Assembly: GCA_002999035.1 (NCBI GenBank) | Contig: CP027241.1 | Location: 1,677,001 to 1,741,000 of the forward strand | Source of the DNA: Lachnospiraceae bacterium oral taxon 500 | Lineage (GTDB): Bacteria; Bacillota; Clostridia; Lachnospirales; Vallitaleaceae | Length of the DNA stretch: 64,000 nucleotides | Direction of reading: 5' to 3' | The notes under the pieces: model-generated | Databases searched by the model: none | What the model was told of the DNA's origin: nothing | What the model saw: the letters and a program-made list of their open reading frames with translations, nothing else | Part shown: positions 55,243 to 64,000 of the stretch, one piece after another | Layout: the number at the start of each line of letters is the position of its first letter | Numbering within the stretch: position 1 is the stretch's first letter | Position numbers and translations under genes: made by a program

Positions 55243-56987
55243 ACTGTTTTCACCTCCTTTGCGTCCATATGAGCTGTCCACATCGTATGATAAAGACTGC
55301 ACTCTTTTAATAATTCCTCGTGCGTTCCTTTTGCCTGAATTGTCCCATCCTTCACAACAACAATCTGGTCGGAATCCGTTGTTGTTGACAGGCGGTGAGC
55401 AATTACAATCAATGTTTTTCCCTTTGTCAATCGGCTGATTGCCTCCTGTATCACCGCTTCATTTTCTGGGTCAGTGTAGGAAGTTGCTTCATCAAGAATC
55501 ACAATCGGGGCGTTTTTCAGCATGGCTCTGGCAATCGCGATTCTCTGGCGTTCTCCACCAGACAAATGCCCTCCGGCACCGCCAACCACAGTTTCATATC
55601 CATGATCAAGGTTCATAATAAACTCATGGCAGCCGGAAGCCTTTGCAATCTGTTCCACTTCGGAATCACTCGCCTCCGGCTTTCCCATACGGATATTGTT
55701 ACGCACCGTATCGTTAAACAGATAATTGTCCTGCGATACATAGGAAATTAAATCGTTCAGTTGGTCGCTGGAGATTTCTTTTACGCTTTTATCGCCAATC
55801 GTAATCAATCCCCCTGTCACATCCCAAAATGACGCAATCAATTTTGCAATCGTTGATTTTCCGCTGCCGGACGGACCTACAAAAGCTGTAATCTTTCCCT
55901 GTGGAATTGTCAGATCAATTCCTTTCAATACCTCTTTTTCCTCGTATGCAAAATGAACATTTTCCAGAGAAATATCAAGGTTTTGCAAATCGCATTTCCC
56001 CTCTGGCCGGACAAGCTCCGGCTGGTTTAATATACTGTCAATCTCACCCATTACAGTGCCTATTTTTGCAATATCATCGGTAAAGAACATTGCGGCTACA
56101 AGCGGGCCTGCAATTCCCAACGACAGGACAGTTACCGTAATAAAGGTGGCGGCTGATAGGGAACCATTTATGTAAAACAGGCATCCAACGGGGAGTACAC
56201 TAATCAACGCTGCAGGCCACACACTCATCATAATCGCTGAATATTTTTGTGTATCTTTCATCCAGTCTAAAATCAAGTCTGCGTTTGCATGGACGGCATC
56301 TGTAAATTTCTGATAGGAATTATCTGCCTGATTAAACGCTTTAATGACTTCGATACCGCCGATGTATTCTACCGTTGTTGCGCTCATGTGATTTCCGGCT
56401 TTTACAACTTCACCATACTTCTTGGGATATTCCTTCATCATTCCCATGTAACACATCATTCCAACAGGAATAGTAATCAGCGATACTAACGCCATTCGCC
56501 AGTCCAGAATGAACAGATAAACGATGATTGCGATTGGGACAAGAAGATTTGAAGTCATTTCCGGGATTACATGAGCAAGGGGAACCTCTAACTGTTCAAT
56601 TCGCTCCACCATACCGTTTTTTAACTGCCCGGACGGAGTATTGAGAATATAACCCATAGGCACTCTGGTAAGTTTTGAAGCAATTTTCCGCCTTGCCTCG
56701 GACAGGACTTCAAAGGTCGCTTCATGGGACGCCCTTGTGGAAATCCCCATCAATATTGCTTTTAGGACAAAGCAGCCGCCGGAAATCAGACACCACACCA
56801 TGTAAAATAATAAATCCCGATTCCCGGAGAGCAATTCAATCGTCATTCTGGCTGTTGCAAAATATGGAACGATACCAAAGGCAACTCCCAACACAGCAAG
56901 GACGACAGAAACGATGTAGCCAGTCTTATGCGGTCTTGCAAACTCTACAAGTCTGCCAAATGGATTGCCGCCCTGTGACTGATTCAT
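55239..56987 (-). CDS. ABC exporter subunit A (permease-ATPase)
   Basis: A 582-residue half-transporter with six helices and an ATPase (GPSGSGKST, HLSGGERQRIAIARAML, IVILDEATSYTDPENE, IAHRLS). The non-consensus SYTD after Walker B, also seen as AYAD in the truncated gene at 41564, suggests these A subunits share ancestry. It is the first gene behind the KTR and TetR genes, with GGAGGG before the ATG. Confidence 0.88.
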   Translation of the reverse strand: MNQSQGGNPFGRLVEFARPHKTGYIVSVVLAVLGVAFGIVPYFATARMTIELLSGNRDLLFYMVWCLISGGCFVLKAILMGISTRASHEATFEVLSEARRKIASKLTRVPMGYILNTPSGQLKNGMVERIEQLEVPLAHVIPEMTSNLLVPIAIIVYLFILDWRMALVSLITIPVGMMCYMGMMKEYPKKYGEVVKAGNHMSATTVEYIGGIEVIKAFNQADNSYQKFTDAVHANADLILDWMKDTQKYSAIMMSVWPAALISVLPVGCLFYINGSLSAATFITVTVLSLGIAGPLVAAMFFTDDIAKIGTVMGEIDSILNQPELVRPEGKCDLQNLDISLENVHFAYEEKEVLKGIDLTIPQGKITAFVGPSGSGKSTIAKLIASFWDVTGGLITIGDKSVKEISSDQLNDLISYVSQDNYLFNDTVRNNIRMGKPEASDSEVEQIAKASGCHEFIMNLDHGYETVVGGAGGHLSGGERQRIAIARAMLKNAPIVILDEATSYTDPENEAVIQEAISRLTKGKTLIVIAHRLSTTTDSDQIVVVKDGTIQAKGTHEELLKECSLYHTMWTAHMDAKEVKTV

Positions 56988-57071
56988 ATAAATCCCTCCT
57001 TTGGTTAGATTTTGCTAACTCTTATTCAAAAGAATAAGCCGATAATCTGTCATGTGATTTACACAAACAAA

Positions 57072-57284
57072 TTATCGGCTCTGCGTCTTAGCGTCTGGCA
57101 CTACTGATAATCGTATTTTCATGTTGTCAACATTTATCAAACATTCCTGTTTGCATTTAGGGCAAAATATTGGAAAGTTCTTCAATGAAGTGTCTGCCCG
57201 TATCTTTGTTCGCGTTCTGCATTTACAAAAGGGACAGTGTATCCATCCGCTTTCGTCCACACAAAATTCTTCTGTCTTCTGCAT
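57072..57284 (-). CDS. Cysteine-rich KTR zinc-ribbon protein
   Basis: A 70-residue protein with two CxxC pairs, CPFCKCRTRTKIR and FCPKCKQECLI, forming a zinc ribbon with the KxR motif of the cysteine-rich KTR family common in Gram-positive conjugative transposons. I begin at the ATG at 57284 (GAAGGTG upstream) rather than further upstream inside the TetR gene. Role unknown; small regulator or nucleic-acid-binding protein likely. Confidence 0.75.
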   Translation of the reverse strand: MQKTEEFCVDESGWIHCPFCKCRTRTKIRADTSLKNFPIFCPKCKQECLINVDNMKIRLSVVPDAKTQSR

Positions 57285-57306
57285 TTCCTTCGCACCTTCT
57301 TTCCTC

Positions 57307-57924
57307 CTATTTTCGGTAATATTCCTTCCAGCCATTCCCATAAAAAGCACGCAGCTCATTGATATAATTCTTTGCTTCTTCCATCGGCATATCGTGAATC
57401 ACTACTTCAAAGATACCAGAGTAAAAAGCACTGGAAACAACGTGTAAGAATCCATCTGTAATTCGCCCTTCCGCCAGAGCTTTACTTTTAACTTGAATCA
57501 AGAATTTCTTTGTGCAGTCCGTATCCAGTTCTACCAATCCTTCTAAAAATTCCTGATAATAGTTTCCCGGCGCTCTGGTAATCAGCAACTTAAATTCAAA
57601 AAAATATTCATAAATATATGCGATCATCTCTTCAAAACCACGATCTGAATGTTCCATAAGTTTTTCGTTCTGCTCGCGCTCCGTCAAAGAAGAAAAACCA
57701 TTTAATAATTGTCGCAATAATTCTTTCAGACCTTCAGCCGCCGGTTCCACAAGAAAGCGGAACAATCCCTCTTTATCTGAATATCGCGTATATATCGTGC
57801 TGGTACTGACACCTGCATTTTGGGCAATCGTTCGTATGGAAGCATCTGCATAACCCTTATTTAAGAATTCTTCTTTTGCACAGGCAATAATTCTTGCGTC
57901 AAATCCTTCAATCCTACTTGCCAT
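57307..57924 (-). CDS. TetR/AcrR-family repressor
   Basis: A 205-residue protein with the TetR helix-turn-helix at the N-terminus (ACAKEEFLNKGYADASIRTI, then AQNAGVSTSTIYTRYSDKEG) and a helical ligand-binding C-terminus. It is the first gene of the exporter/importer block on the minus strand and presumably represses it in response to a transported compound. A strong promoter lies directly upstream. Confidence 0.87.
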   Translation of the reverse strand: MASRIEGFDARIIACAKEEFLNKGYADASIRTIAQNAGVSTSTIYTRYSDKEGLFRFLVEPAAEGLKELLRQLLNGFSSLTEREQNEKLMEHSDRGFEEMIAYIYEYFFEFKLLITRAPGNYYQEFLEGLVELDTDCTKKFLIQVKSKALAEGRITDGFLHVVSSAFYSGIFEVVIHDMPMEEAKNYINELRAFYGNGWKEYYRK

Positions 57925-57971
57925 TGTTATCGCCTTTCTATATAAAACAACGTATTAAAAACATTGTTTTT

Positions 57972-58000
57972 ATTATAGCACCGTACTACGTTAGAGTCAA
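57972..58000 (-). promoter_or_regulatory. Promoter and likely operator of the TetR-exporter operon
   Basis: On the minus strand TTGACT (58000-57995) and TATAAT (57977-57972) are 17 bases apart. An inverted repeat GTTAG/CTAAC overlaps the -35 box and AAACAA/TTGTTT lies downstream, both suitable repressor sites. Confidence 0.7.
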
Positions 58001-58169
58001 CTAACAAGTTGAATGTTCTCAAAATAAACACAAACTCACAAAATAATTAGCAACCTTACAAATAGATATTTTGCACTTATTAAAGAAGTCAGTATACTTT
58101 ATAGTATTTTGGTCAAAAACAACTTTTTATTGTTGTAGGGATTAAGGAATAAGAAGAATAGCAAGCATA

Positions 58170-58257
58170 GGAAAGGGGTACCCTTTCCGTATTTTCAACT
58201 CCTTGCACCATTAGTGCATAGGCTGAAAATTGCTTGTTGGGAAGTATCCCAAACCCT
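58170..58257. other. Candidate oriT of element C
   Basis: Hairpin GGAAAGGGgtaCCCTTTCC (58170-58188), ATTTTCA/TGAAAAT around TGCAC/GTGCA, and the core GCTTGTTGGGAAGTATCCC (58232-58250, ending AAACCCT at 58257). The core matches that at 23245-23271 in the same orientation relative to mobC. The stretch 57925-58283 holds no gene. Confidence 0.62.
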
Positions 58258-58283
58258 CTATGAAAACGGAAAGGAAATTCACC

Positions 58284-58613
58284 ATGAATAACAGAAAAAG
58301 AAATGTGCAGATTAAATTTCGTGTGACGAAAGAAGAACGATCCTTGATTGAAGAAAAAATGAAACAGGTGCCTACAAGAAATATGGAAGCGTACCTTCGG
58401 AAAATGGCGATAGACGGATATATCATTCAGGTCGATCACAGCGATATAAAGAAAATGACGGCAGAGCTTCAAAAAATCGGGATCAACATCAATCAGATTG
58501 CAAAGAGAGCTAATGCCACAGGAAATGTGTATCAGGAAGATATAGAAGAAATCAAAGGAGCCTTAAAAGAGATATGGCGGTTACAAAGATTAAGCCTATT
58601 AAAAGCACATTAA
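58284..58613 (+). CDS. mobC: MobC-like relaxosome protein of element C
   Basis: A 109-residue basic protein (VQIKFRVTKEERSLIEEKM at the start, ELQKIGININQIAKRANATG as MobC signature). AAAGGA lies about nine bases before ATG 58284; an ATG at 58260 is possible. It overlaps the relaxase gene by 40 bases. Confidence 0.82.
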   Translation: MNNRKRNVQIKFRVTKEERSLIEEKMKQVPTRNMEAYLRKMAIDGYIIQVDHSDIKKMTAELQKIGININQIAKRANATGNVYQEDIEEIKGALKEIWRLQRLSLLKAH

Positions 58614-59917
58614 AAAAAGCCCTTGAATATATCCAAAACCCTGATAAAACCGATGATAAAATGCTCGTTTCCTCCTTCGGATGCAGCTATGAAACCGCAG
58701 ATATTGAATTTGAATTTACCTTATCGCAGGCACTTGATAAAGGGAATAACTTAGCCCATCATCTGATACAGTCCTTTGAGCCGGGAGAGGTCAGCTTTGA
58801 AAAAGCCCATGAGATCGGAAAACAGCTTGCGGACGCTGTAACAAAAGGTCAGTATGAATATGTCCTAACCACTCATATTGATAAAGGGCACGTCCATAAT
58901 CACATCATTTTTTGCGCCGTCAATTTCGTGGATTATCACAAATATAATTCCAACAAAAGAAGCTATTACGGGATCAGAAATATCAGTGACCGTTTATGTT
59001 ATGAAAATGGATTGTCGGTTATTACTCCGGAAAAAGGGCGAAAAGGGAAAAGCTATATTGAGTATCAAACGGCAAAGACAGGTACAAGCTGGAAAGGAAA
59101 GCTGAAAGAAGCGGTTGATCTTCTGATTCCTCAGGTAAAGAATTTTGAAGAGCTTTTAGAGAAGCTTCAAGCTTCCGGCTATGAAATAAAACGCGGGAAA
59201 TATATATCTTGCAGGGCACCCGGACAGGAGCGATTTACAAGATTGAAAACGCTGGGAGCCGATTATACGGAAGAAGCAATCAGAAAACGGATTGCCGGAA
59301 TAAAGAGCCGCGCTGTAAAGAAATTGACACAGGAGAACGAAATATCTCTACTGATTGATATTGAAAACAATATCAAGCTGCAGCAGTCGGCAGGCTATGA
59401 GCATTGGGCGAAAATCCATAATCTGAAACAGGCTGCAAAGACAATGAATTTTCTTACGGAAAATAACATTAGGCAGTATGAGGATTTAATCAGTCGAATA
59501 GATGAAATCGTCCTTGATAGTGAGCAGACAGCAGATAACTTGAAGCAGGTGGAAAAGAAGCTTTCCGATATGTCTGTTATGATAAAAAACATCTCAACCT
59601 ATCAAAAGACAAAGGATATTCACAGAGCATATATCAAGGCAAAAGATAAGGAAGCATATAGAAATGAGCATGAAAGCAGTCTGATTCTTTATGAAGCTTC
59701 CGGAAAGGCTCTAAAGGATGCAGGTGTTACGAAACTTCCGGATCTTACTGCATTACAGAAAGAATATTCTGCCCTGCAAAAGAAGAAAGAAGCCATATAT
59801 TCCGACTACGGAAAGCTGAAAAGGAAAGTAAAGGAATATCAGAAAATCAAGCATAATGTTGATACGATTTTACAAAGAGAAAATACAGGCAAGGAGCATA
59901 CAAAGACCCTTGAATGA
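58574..59917 (+). CDS. Relaxase of element C, MobA/VirD2 type
   Basis: A 447-residue relaxase closely related to that at 21241-22614. Conserved parts include MAVTKIKPIKSTL, LVSSFGC, HLIQSFEPGE and the metal motif THIDKGHVHNHIIF (about 99-112), plus SNKRSYYGIR. The C-terminal half is coiled coil. It nicks oriT, presumably the site just upstream of its mobC. Confidence 0.88.
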   Translation: MAVTKIKPIKSTLKKALEYIQNPDKTDDKMLVSSFGCSYETADIEFEFTLSQALDKGNNLAHHLIQSFEPGEVSFEKAHEIGKQLADAVTKGQYEYVLTTHIDKGHVHNHIIFCAVNFVDYHKYNSNKRSYYGIRNISDRLCYENGLSVITPEKGRKGKSYIEYQTAKTGTSWKGKLKEAVDLLIPQVKNFEELLEKLQASGYEIKRGKYISCRAPGQERFTRLKTLGADYTEEAIRKRIAGIKSRAVKKLTQENEISLLIDIENNIKLQQSAGYEHWAKIHNLKQAAKTMNFLTENNIRQYEDLISRIDEIVLDSEQTADNLKQVEKKLSDMSVMIKNISTYQKTKDIHRAYIKAKDKEAYRNEHESSLILYEASGKALKDAGVTKLPDLTALQKEYSALQKKKEAIYSDYGKLKRKVKEYQKIKHNVDTILQRENTGKEHTKTLE

Positions 59918-60031
59918 TTCTTCTTGTGGATGGGTAATCAACTTCATGGTATGATATAGCTAATTAAAAAACGGGAAAGACAAGATATTTAAGGACAGAA
60001 AGCAGTTCCCTAACGAAAAGGAGCTGATATT

Positions 60032-60364
60032 ATGACGCGCGGAGAAATATGGAAAGATTTTTTCAAGAAAGTAATAGTACCTGTTTTGCTGACAGCATTT
60101 CTCTTTTATTGGGGAACGAAGATATTTACGCAAAACGGAGAAACAAACTATTTCTATGTATGGCTGTTTTGCGGCGTTCCTTTCGGTATCAGAAGAATGT
60201 TTTTATGGCTGATTCCGATAAATCATGACTTTACTGCAACGGTGGGAATATTTGCCGTAAATATCATAGCAGGCGGATTGATCGGCTGCATTGTGATTGT
60301 CTGGCAGCTTCTCGTTGCGACGTGGTATATTCCGCTTACGATATACAGACTTATAAAGGAATAA
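60032..60364 (+). CDS. Small membrane protein (DUF6050-like)
   Basis: A 110-residue protein with three hydrophobic segments (VPVLLTAFLFYWGTKIF, FYVWLFCGVPFGI, VGIFAVNIIAGGLIGCIVIV). It resembles DUF6050 proteins of clostridial conjugative elements, from memory. AAGGAG precedes the ATG. Function unknown; possibly part of the transfer apparatus. Confidence 0.6.
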   Translation: MTRGEIWKDFFKKVIVPVLLTAFLFYWGTKIFTQNGETNYFYVWLFCGVPFGIRRMFLWLIPINHDFTATVGIFAVNIIAGGLIGCIVIVWQLLVATWYIPLTIYRLIKE

Positions 60365-60386
60365 CGGATTTTCGGACATAAAAAAT

Positions 60387-60430
60387 ACGGACGCAGCGGC
60401 CACAAATTCATGGCTGCCGCATCCGTTTTT
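60387..60430. terminator. Terminator between converging genes
   Basis: Imperfect hairpin ACGGAcGCaGCgGCCA / TGGCtGCcGCaTCCGT followed by five T residues, after the membrane protein gene. Confidence 0.6.
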
Positions 60431-60550
60431 CTCTTGAAATTTTTCCTTATGTTACGCAGTTAAACCTCGTTTTTAAGGATTTAGGTATGAGTCCCTGTCA
60501 TACGCTGAAATGCTTCTAAAAAGCAAGGTTTTATAAGGCATTTGCACCCT

Positions 60551-60916
60551 CTATTTCGTAACAAGGCTCCGTTTTTTTCTCATGCGCTCTGCCGCCTGTT
60601 TTCTTGTGATTTTCTTTCTGCAATCGGGGCAATATTTCGCATTGTTGGATTTTGATGCAAAAGGCATCCCGCATACTGTGCAGCGGCGTTTTTCCTCCGG
60701 TGCGTAAAGCTCTGCAAAAAGTTCTCCGTCAAGAGGAAGCACCGCATCTGAAAACCAGCGGCAAATAAGCGAACAGGATATAAGCTGCGGACAATGGCAG
60801 GCTTCCCCGTCATCAAGTAAAATGCAGTTTCCGTTATCAAAGTTACAGCATTCTTTTCTTACAAGGCGATTGACACGCTTTACCTGCTTAGGTGAAAGCG
60901 GCTTTGTTTTTCTCAT
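60551..60916 (-). CDS. Cysteine-rich VLP-domain protein
   Basis: A 121-residue Cys-rich protein. The first half has CCNFDNGNC, CHCP, CSLIC, then VLPLDGELFAELY (the VLP motif); the second half is a zinc ribbon CTVCGMPF, then KYCPDCRK, with a basic tail. The family is typical of Tn1549-like elements and has no known function. It overlaps the upstream gene by four bases. Confidence 0.75.
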   Translation of the reverse strand: MRKTKPLSPKQVKRVNRLVRKECCNFDNGNCILLDDGEACHCPQLISCSLICRWFSDAVLPLDGELFAELYAPEEKRRCTVCGMPFASKSNNAKYCPDCRKKITRKQAAERMRKKRSLVTK

Positions 60917-61119
60917 ATTTCATCGGCAGGATCAATGGAAAGCGCGGCAAATTCCTGATCGGACAGGCTGTTTACCTTTTTGACCGTGCGCTTTGCAAGC
61001 TCCCGCATATCAGGATCCATAAAGGAAAGTGCAAATGCAATCTTCTCCGTTACTTCCTCCTTGGTTTCGCCTCTGTAAATGCTTAACAAATTCATTTCTT
61101 CAACTGTAAAAGGATTCAT
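60913..61119 (-). CDS. Transposon-transfer assisting family protein
   Basis: A 68-residue acidic helical protein (MNPFTVEEMNLLSIYRGETK, then EEVTEKIAFALSFMDPDMRE). It matches the small transposon-transfer assisting proteins next to ArdC/LtrC genes. GGAGG lies six bases before ATG 61119. Mechanism unknown. Confidence 0.72.
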   Translation of the reverse strand: MNPFTVEEMNLLSIYRGETKEEVTEKIAFALSFMDPDMRELAKRTVKKVNSLSDQEFAALSIDPADEI

Positions 61120-61120
61120 G

Positions 61121-63973
61121 CTATACCTCCAATTCATGATTTTTTATTTTCGTGTTATGTTTTTTCTGTTCAGACTGTTTCTTTGCTTCCTTTAGCTGCT
61201 CCCTGATAGACGGCTTTTTCTGGGGCTCTCCGGTGCTGCGATTTTCCGCTTTAACCGCCTTTGCAAGCTCGGTAAGGGAAATGGCTTCTCCCGCCTTTAT
61301 CTTTTGTTCAAGCTCACTTACGGTAGGCGCATTCGGAGTATTGTTGATAATCCCGTCAAAATTATTGTCGTTTTGCTCTACTATATCCTCCACATGCTTT
61401 AAGTAATTTTGCGGTTTCAGAAATTCCGGTGCATCCTTGTAACCGAAACGGTCAACATAGTGGGCGCTGTCCTTTCCGTCCTTATGAAGCACGACCACAT
61501 CGGAAACGGAAAGGCTATGTCCGTAAAAATCCTTTGGATGATCGATATTAAAACGGGTGTAAATATCTTCAAGGGAAAGTCCATTTGTAAGCTCCGCCTC
61601 ATATACCTTGACATAGTTATCCGTATTAAGTACCTGTCCCGATTCTTTTAAGCGGTCGTAGGATTCAAATTGAAGCTCTCTTGTTTTTTCTCCACGCTTT
61701 AGCTGATAAATCCGAAAGGTGTCTTTTTCAGGCTCGGAATTTTCAGCCTTTGCATAAAGCTCTTTTATCTGTCCGTTTGTGAGCTTGCCGGACTGCACCT
61801 CATCTAAAAGCTTCTTGCATTGCTCCTTTGTTCCGCCATATAAAAGCTCGGACTGTGCCTTTCCGTTTTCCTTTACGATATAGGCTTCAAGGCGAAAGTT
61901 TTTCATGCTGTCTTTTTCAGCAGGATCTTCCAGCACCTTGTAGATATATTCCGGGGCAGCTTTAATGCTGTCTTTCTTTCTGAAATTTCTTTGAAGCTCT
62001 ATTACCCGTTCTCCCGTAAGGGGCTTTATGCTGCTGACAGCATCCGCCGCATAAATTGCATTGGAATTAAGCTGCCTTTGCCATGCTGAAGCCTTCGGCG
62101 ACCAGCGAAAGCCGTTTGCCTTTAACTCATCTCTGATTTTGCCGTCCGGCTTATCGTCAAAGAAAAGCTGCAGGCGGTTATCCTTTACATTGATTTCGGC
62201 TCTGCCTCCCGCAAACTCCCAGCCGGTATAAAGCTCTTCCTTATTTACGGAAAGGCTTTGAATACGGTCTTTAATTCTTCTGATTTCCGAATTGTTGTTG
62301 GAAAGTGTCCATGACGGATAGGGCTTATCATGAACGCCTCTGATTTCCATTCTTGCCTTTAGCTTTTCGATTGCTTCGCTGTCAAGCTCCGGGCAGCCCT
62401 CAAGGCTTTTATGCTTTCGGTAGTAGGCGTTGACCGCTTTCATGGTTTCCTGTGCCTTTGTCAGTTTTTCAAGCTTTGCATTCAGTTTTTTTACAGCGTC
62501 CGGATCGTCTGCACTGATTCCGCCCATTCCGGTGCTTCTGATTTTTTCAAGAAGTCCTTGAATTTCTTTCCATTCTCCATAGTTTTTATCACGGGCGGCG
62601 TTTTGCTTTTCCTTTTTCCGTGTGGGGAAATTGGAACCTCCCGCAATCAAGACAGAGGGAACGCGGGCATCGATGGCAAATCCGTTATTCATATTTGCTG
62701 CAAGCTTTTTTGAGTAGGTATCAAGCAGGGCGTCGATTTTGTTATGAAAGGACGGATCAACTCTCTTTTTCTGATTTTCAGCAATTTCCGCCGCCTGATC
62801 CACAAGGCTTTTATATTCAAGGGTTGCACTTCCCGGCGTGTAGCCCGCAAAGCTGTTCATTTCCTTTGCCCTCTTTGCCGAAGCCTCATTGATGGGATAA
62901 TACCTTACTTGTGTGCCTGCATCCCTTTCCTGTGAAGCTTCTTCCTGTTTTTCTTCCTGCAGGGAAGGCTCTGCTTCCTTTTCCGTAAGCTCATTTTCTT
63001 TTGTCCTTTGAAGTTCCTTAAAATGCTCGTCTATGCTGTCGATAAGTTCCGATGCGGCAAGGCGGATGGTTTCAAGAGAGCCTTTGAGTTCTGACAGTTC
63101 CTTTCCGCTGCTCCAGCCTGCAACATATCCGAAAGAATAGTCGGAGGTATCAAGCCCGTAGTGCCGGCATACCGTATATGCGATACTTTCCGCCTCAACC
63201 TCGCGGGTACGCTGATCGAGGCGATTTTCCTGTTTTTCTTTCGGCGCGTTTAAGTCAATATCATAAAGCTTTGCATGGGCGATTTCGTGAATGGCGGTCT
63301 TTAATGTTTGCAGCTCGCTCATGTTATCGTCAATGGCAATTCTTTTTTCTGCAAGGTGATAGTAACCGTGGGCGCTTCCCTCGATATGCTCAAGGGCAAT
63401 CGGAACAGGGGATGCCTTTTTCAGTGCCGTAAAGAAGTCCTCATACTGCGACACATCGCCGGTCAGCTCATTTACTCCGATAGAGGGAATCTCTTTTCCT
63501 TCCGTCTGCGATACATCAAAGACAGATACCACCTTGTAGGCCGGGATGGTGATTTCCCTTTCTTCGGTAACTGCCTTTCCGTCCGCTCCCATAACAGGCA
63601 TATTGGTTTTCGGATCAAGCTTTTCCATTTCCTGCTTTACCTTAAAGGGTGCAGGAGCGATAATGCGGATTCCTTTTTCTCCTTTTTTGACCGTTCTTCC
63701 GTGGCTGTTTTTCCATGCACTAAAGCCTGCAATCAGAGAAGCGTCGGGCTTTTGCAGAGCAATCAGCATGGTATTATTAAAGCTGTAATGATGAAACTTT
63801 GATATGACGCGAAGATACTCCTTGTACCTTTCGCTTTCAAAAACTTCTAAAATCCCTTGCTCCAAACGATCCGTGATTTCCTTTAGCCTGTCCTTTTGAT
63901 TTTCAGAGGTCAGGACAATGGGTTGAACTTCTTTTGTTTCTTCCGTTATTTCCGTTTTTTCCATATATGGCAT
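61121..63973 (-). CDS. ArdC/LtrC-like antirestriction and DNA-handling protein with YodL domain
   Basis: A 950-residue protein. The N-terminal ArdC-like ssDNA-binding part (HHYSFNNTMLIALQKPDASL, then GFSAWKNSHGRTVKKGEKG; about 50-120) precedes a zinc-peptidase-like motif TAIHEIAHAKLY (about 225-237). A central DUF-like region holds GGRAEINVKDNRLQLFFDDK near 580-600. A YodL-like domain (FRIYQLKRGEKTRELQFES, about 750-850) and a basic tail (LREQLKEAKKQSEQKK) follow. It is found with relaxases in Tn1549-like elements and probably protects incoming DNA. AAGGAG lies before ATG 63973. Further transfer genes should lie beyond the window. Confidence 0.82.
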   Translation of the reverse strand: MPYMEKTEITEETKEVQPIVLTSENQKDRLKEITDRLEQGILEVFESERYKEYLRVISKFHHYSFNNTMLIALQKPDASLIAGFSAWKNSHGRTVKKGEKGIRIIAPAPFKVKQEMEKLDPKTNMPVMGADGKAVTEEREITIPAYKVVSVFDVSQTEGKEIPSIGVNELTGDVSQYEDFFTALKKASPVPIALEHIEGSAHGYYHLAEKRIAIDDNMSELQTLKTAIHEIAHAKLYDIDLNAPKEKQENRLDQRTREVEAESIAYTVCRHYGLDTSDYSFGYVAGWSSGKELSELKGSLETIRLAASELIDSIDEHFKELQRTKENELTEKEAEPSLQEEKQEEASQERDAGTQVRYYPINEASAKRAKEMNSFAGYTPGSATLEYKSLVDQAAEIAENQKKRVDPSFHNKIDALLDTYSKKLAANMNNGFAIDARVPSVLIAGGSNFPTRKKEKQNAARDKNYGEWKEIQGLLEKIRSTGMGGISADDPDAVKKLNAKLEKLTKAQETMKAVNAYYRKHKSLEGCPELDSEAIEKLKARMEIRGVHDKPYPSWTLSNNNSEIRRIKDRIQSLSVNKEELYTGWEFAGGRAEINVKDNRLQLFFDDKPDGKIRDELKANGFRWSPKASAWQRQLNSNAIYAADAVSSIKPLTGERVIELQRNFRKKDSIKAAPEYIYKVLEDPAEKDSMKNFRLEAYIVKENGKAQSELLYGGTKEQCKKLLDEVQSGKLTNGQIKELYAKAENSEPEKDTFRIYQLKRGEKTRELQFESYDRLKESGQVLNTDNYVKVYEAELTNGLSLEDIYTRFNIDHPKDFYGHSLSVSDVVVLHKDGKDSAHYVDRFGYKDAPEFLKPQNYLKHVEDIVEQNDNNFDGIINNTPNAPTVSELEQKIKAGEAISLTELAKAVKAENRSTGEPQKKPSIREQLKEAKKQSEQKKHNTKIKNHELEV

Positions 63974-64000
63974 AGTTTTTCTCCTTTCGTTTTTTTAAGG

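Overview
The window is a stack of nested mobile elements from a low-GC Gram-positive anaerobe. It is most likely a member of the Clostridia or Tissierellia. This is inferred from AT-rich codon use, strong GGAGG ribosome binding sites, frequent TTG starts, families typical of Tn1549-like and Tn916-like elements, and an SLH-domain surface protein. The species cannot be fixed from the sequence. No tRNA, rRNA or CRISPR array was seen.

Element A (about 1 to 41,545, AT-rich) looks like the right-hand part of a large integrative conjugative element with three tandem serine recombinases. It carries a DNA methyltransferase, an NlpC/P60 peptidoglycan hydrolase and DUF4315/DUF4366 proteins (end of the transfer operon). 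An AbiE-type toxin-antitoxin pair, topoisomerase III, a small methylase, a coiled-coil protein, a 3,373-residue primase/ArdC/methylase/SNF2 helicase fusion and an OB-fold protein follow. A relaxase/MobC pair on the minus strand has a candidate oriT. The cargo is a LytTR two-component system followed by a promoter with LytTR-like direct repeats, a 44-codon leader ORF containing ten CACAG repeats, a terminator and a 2,472-residue surface protein. The element ends with a sigma-like regulator, a structured noncoding region, a small ORF, three serine recombinases and a Fic protein.

Region B (about 41,564 to 47,098) starts with an ABC transporter gene cut at its Walker A motif, followed by its intact partner and a MATE efflux pump. 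A second copy of the sigma-like gene / noncoding RNA / small ORF / recombinase module follows. It looks like the cargo and integration end of an older element into which A inserted. Its recombinase is cut after about 67 codons by element C.

Element C (about 47,100 to beyond 64,000, visibly higher GC) begins with its own serine recombinase, a TnpW-like ORF, a divergent third copy of the noncoding region, and Tn916 Orf8/Orf7-like regulators. Its cargo is an ECF-type importer, a heterodimeric ABC exporter, a zinc-ribbon KTR protein and a TetR regulator. A second MobC/relaxase set with its own oriT candidate follows, then accessory conjugation genes and an ArdC/LtrC-like protein that ends at the window edge.

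The two strongest novel signals are these. (1) The repeat-containing leader ORF ends inside the left arm of a terminator just upstream of the surface-protein gene, which suggests phase-variable attenuation. (2) A module of sigma-like regulator, BoxA-like structured RNA, short leader peptide and large serine recombinase is present three times, once in each element.
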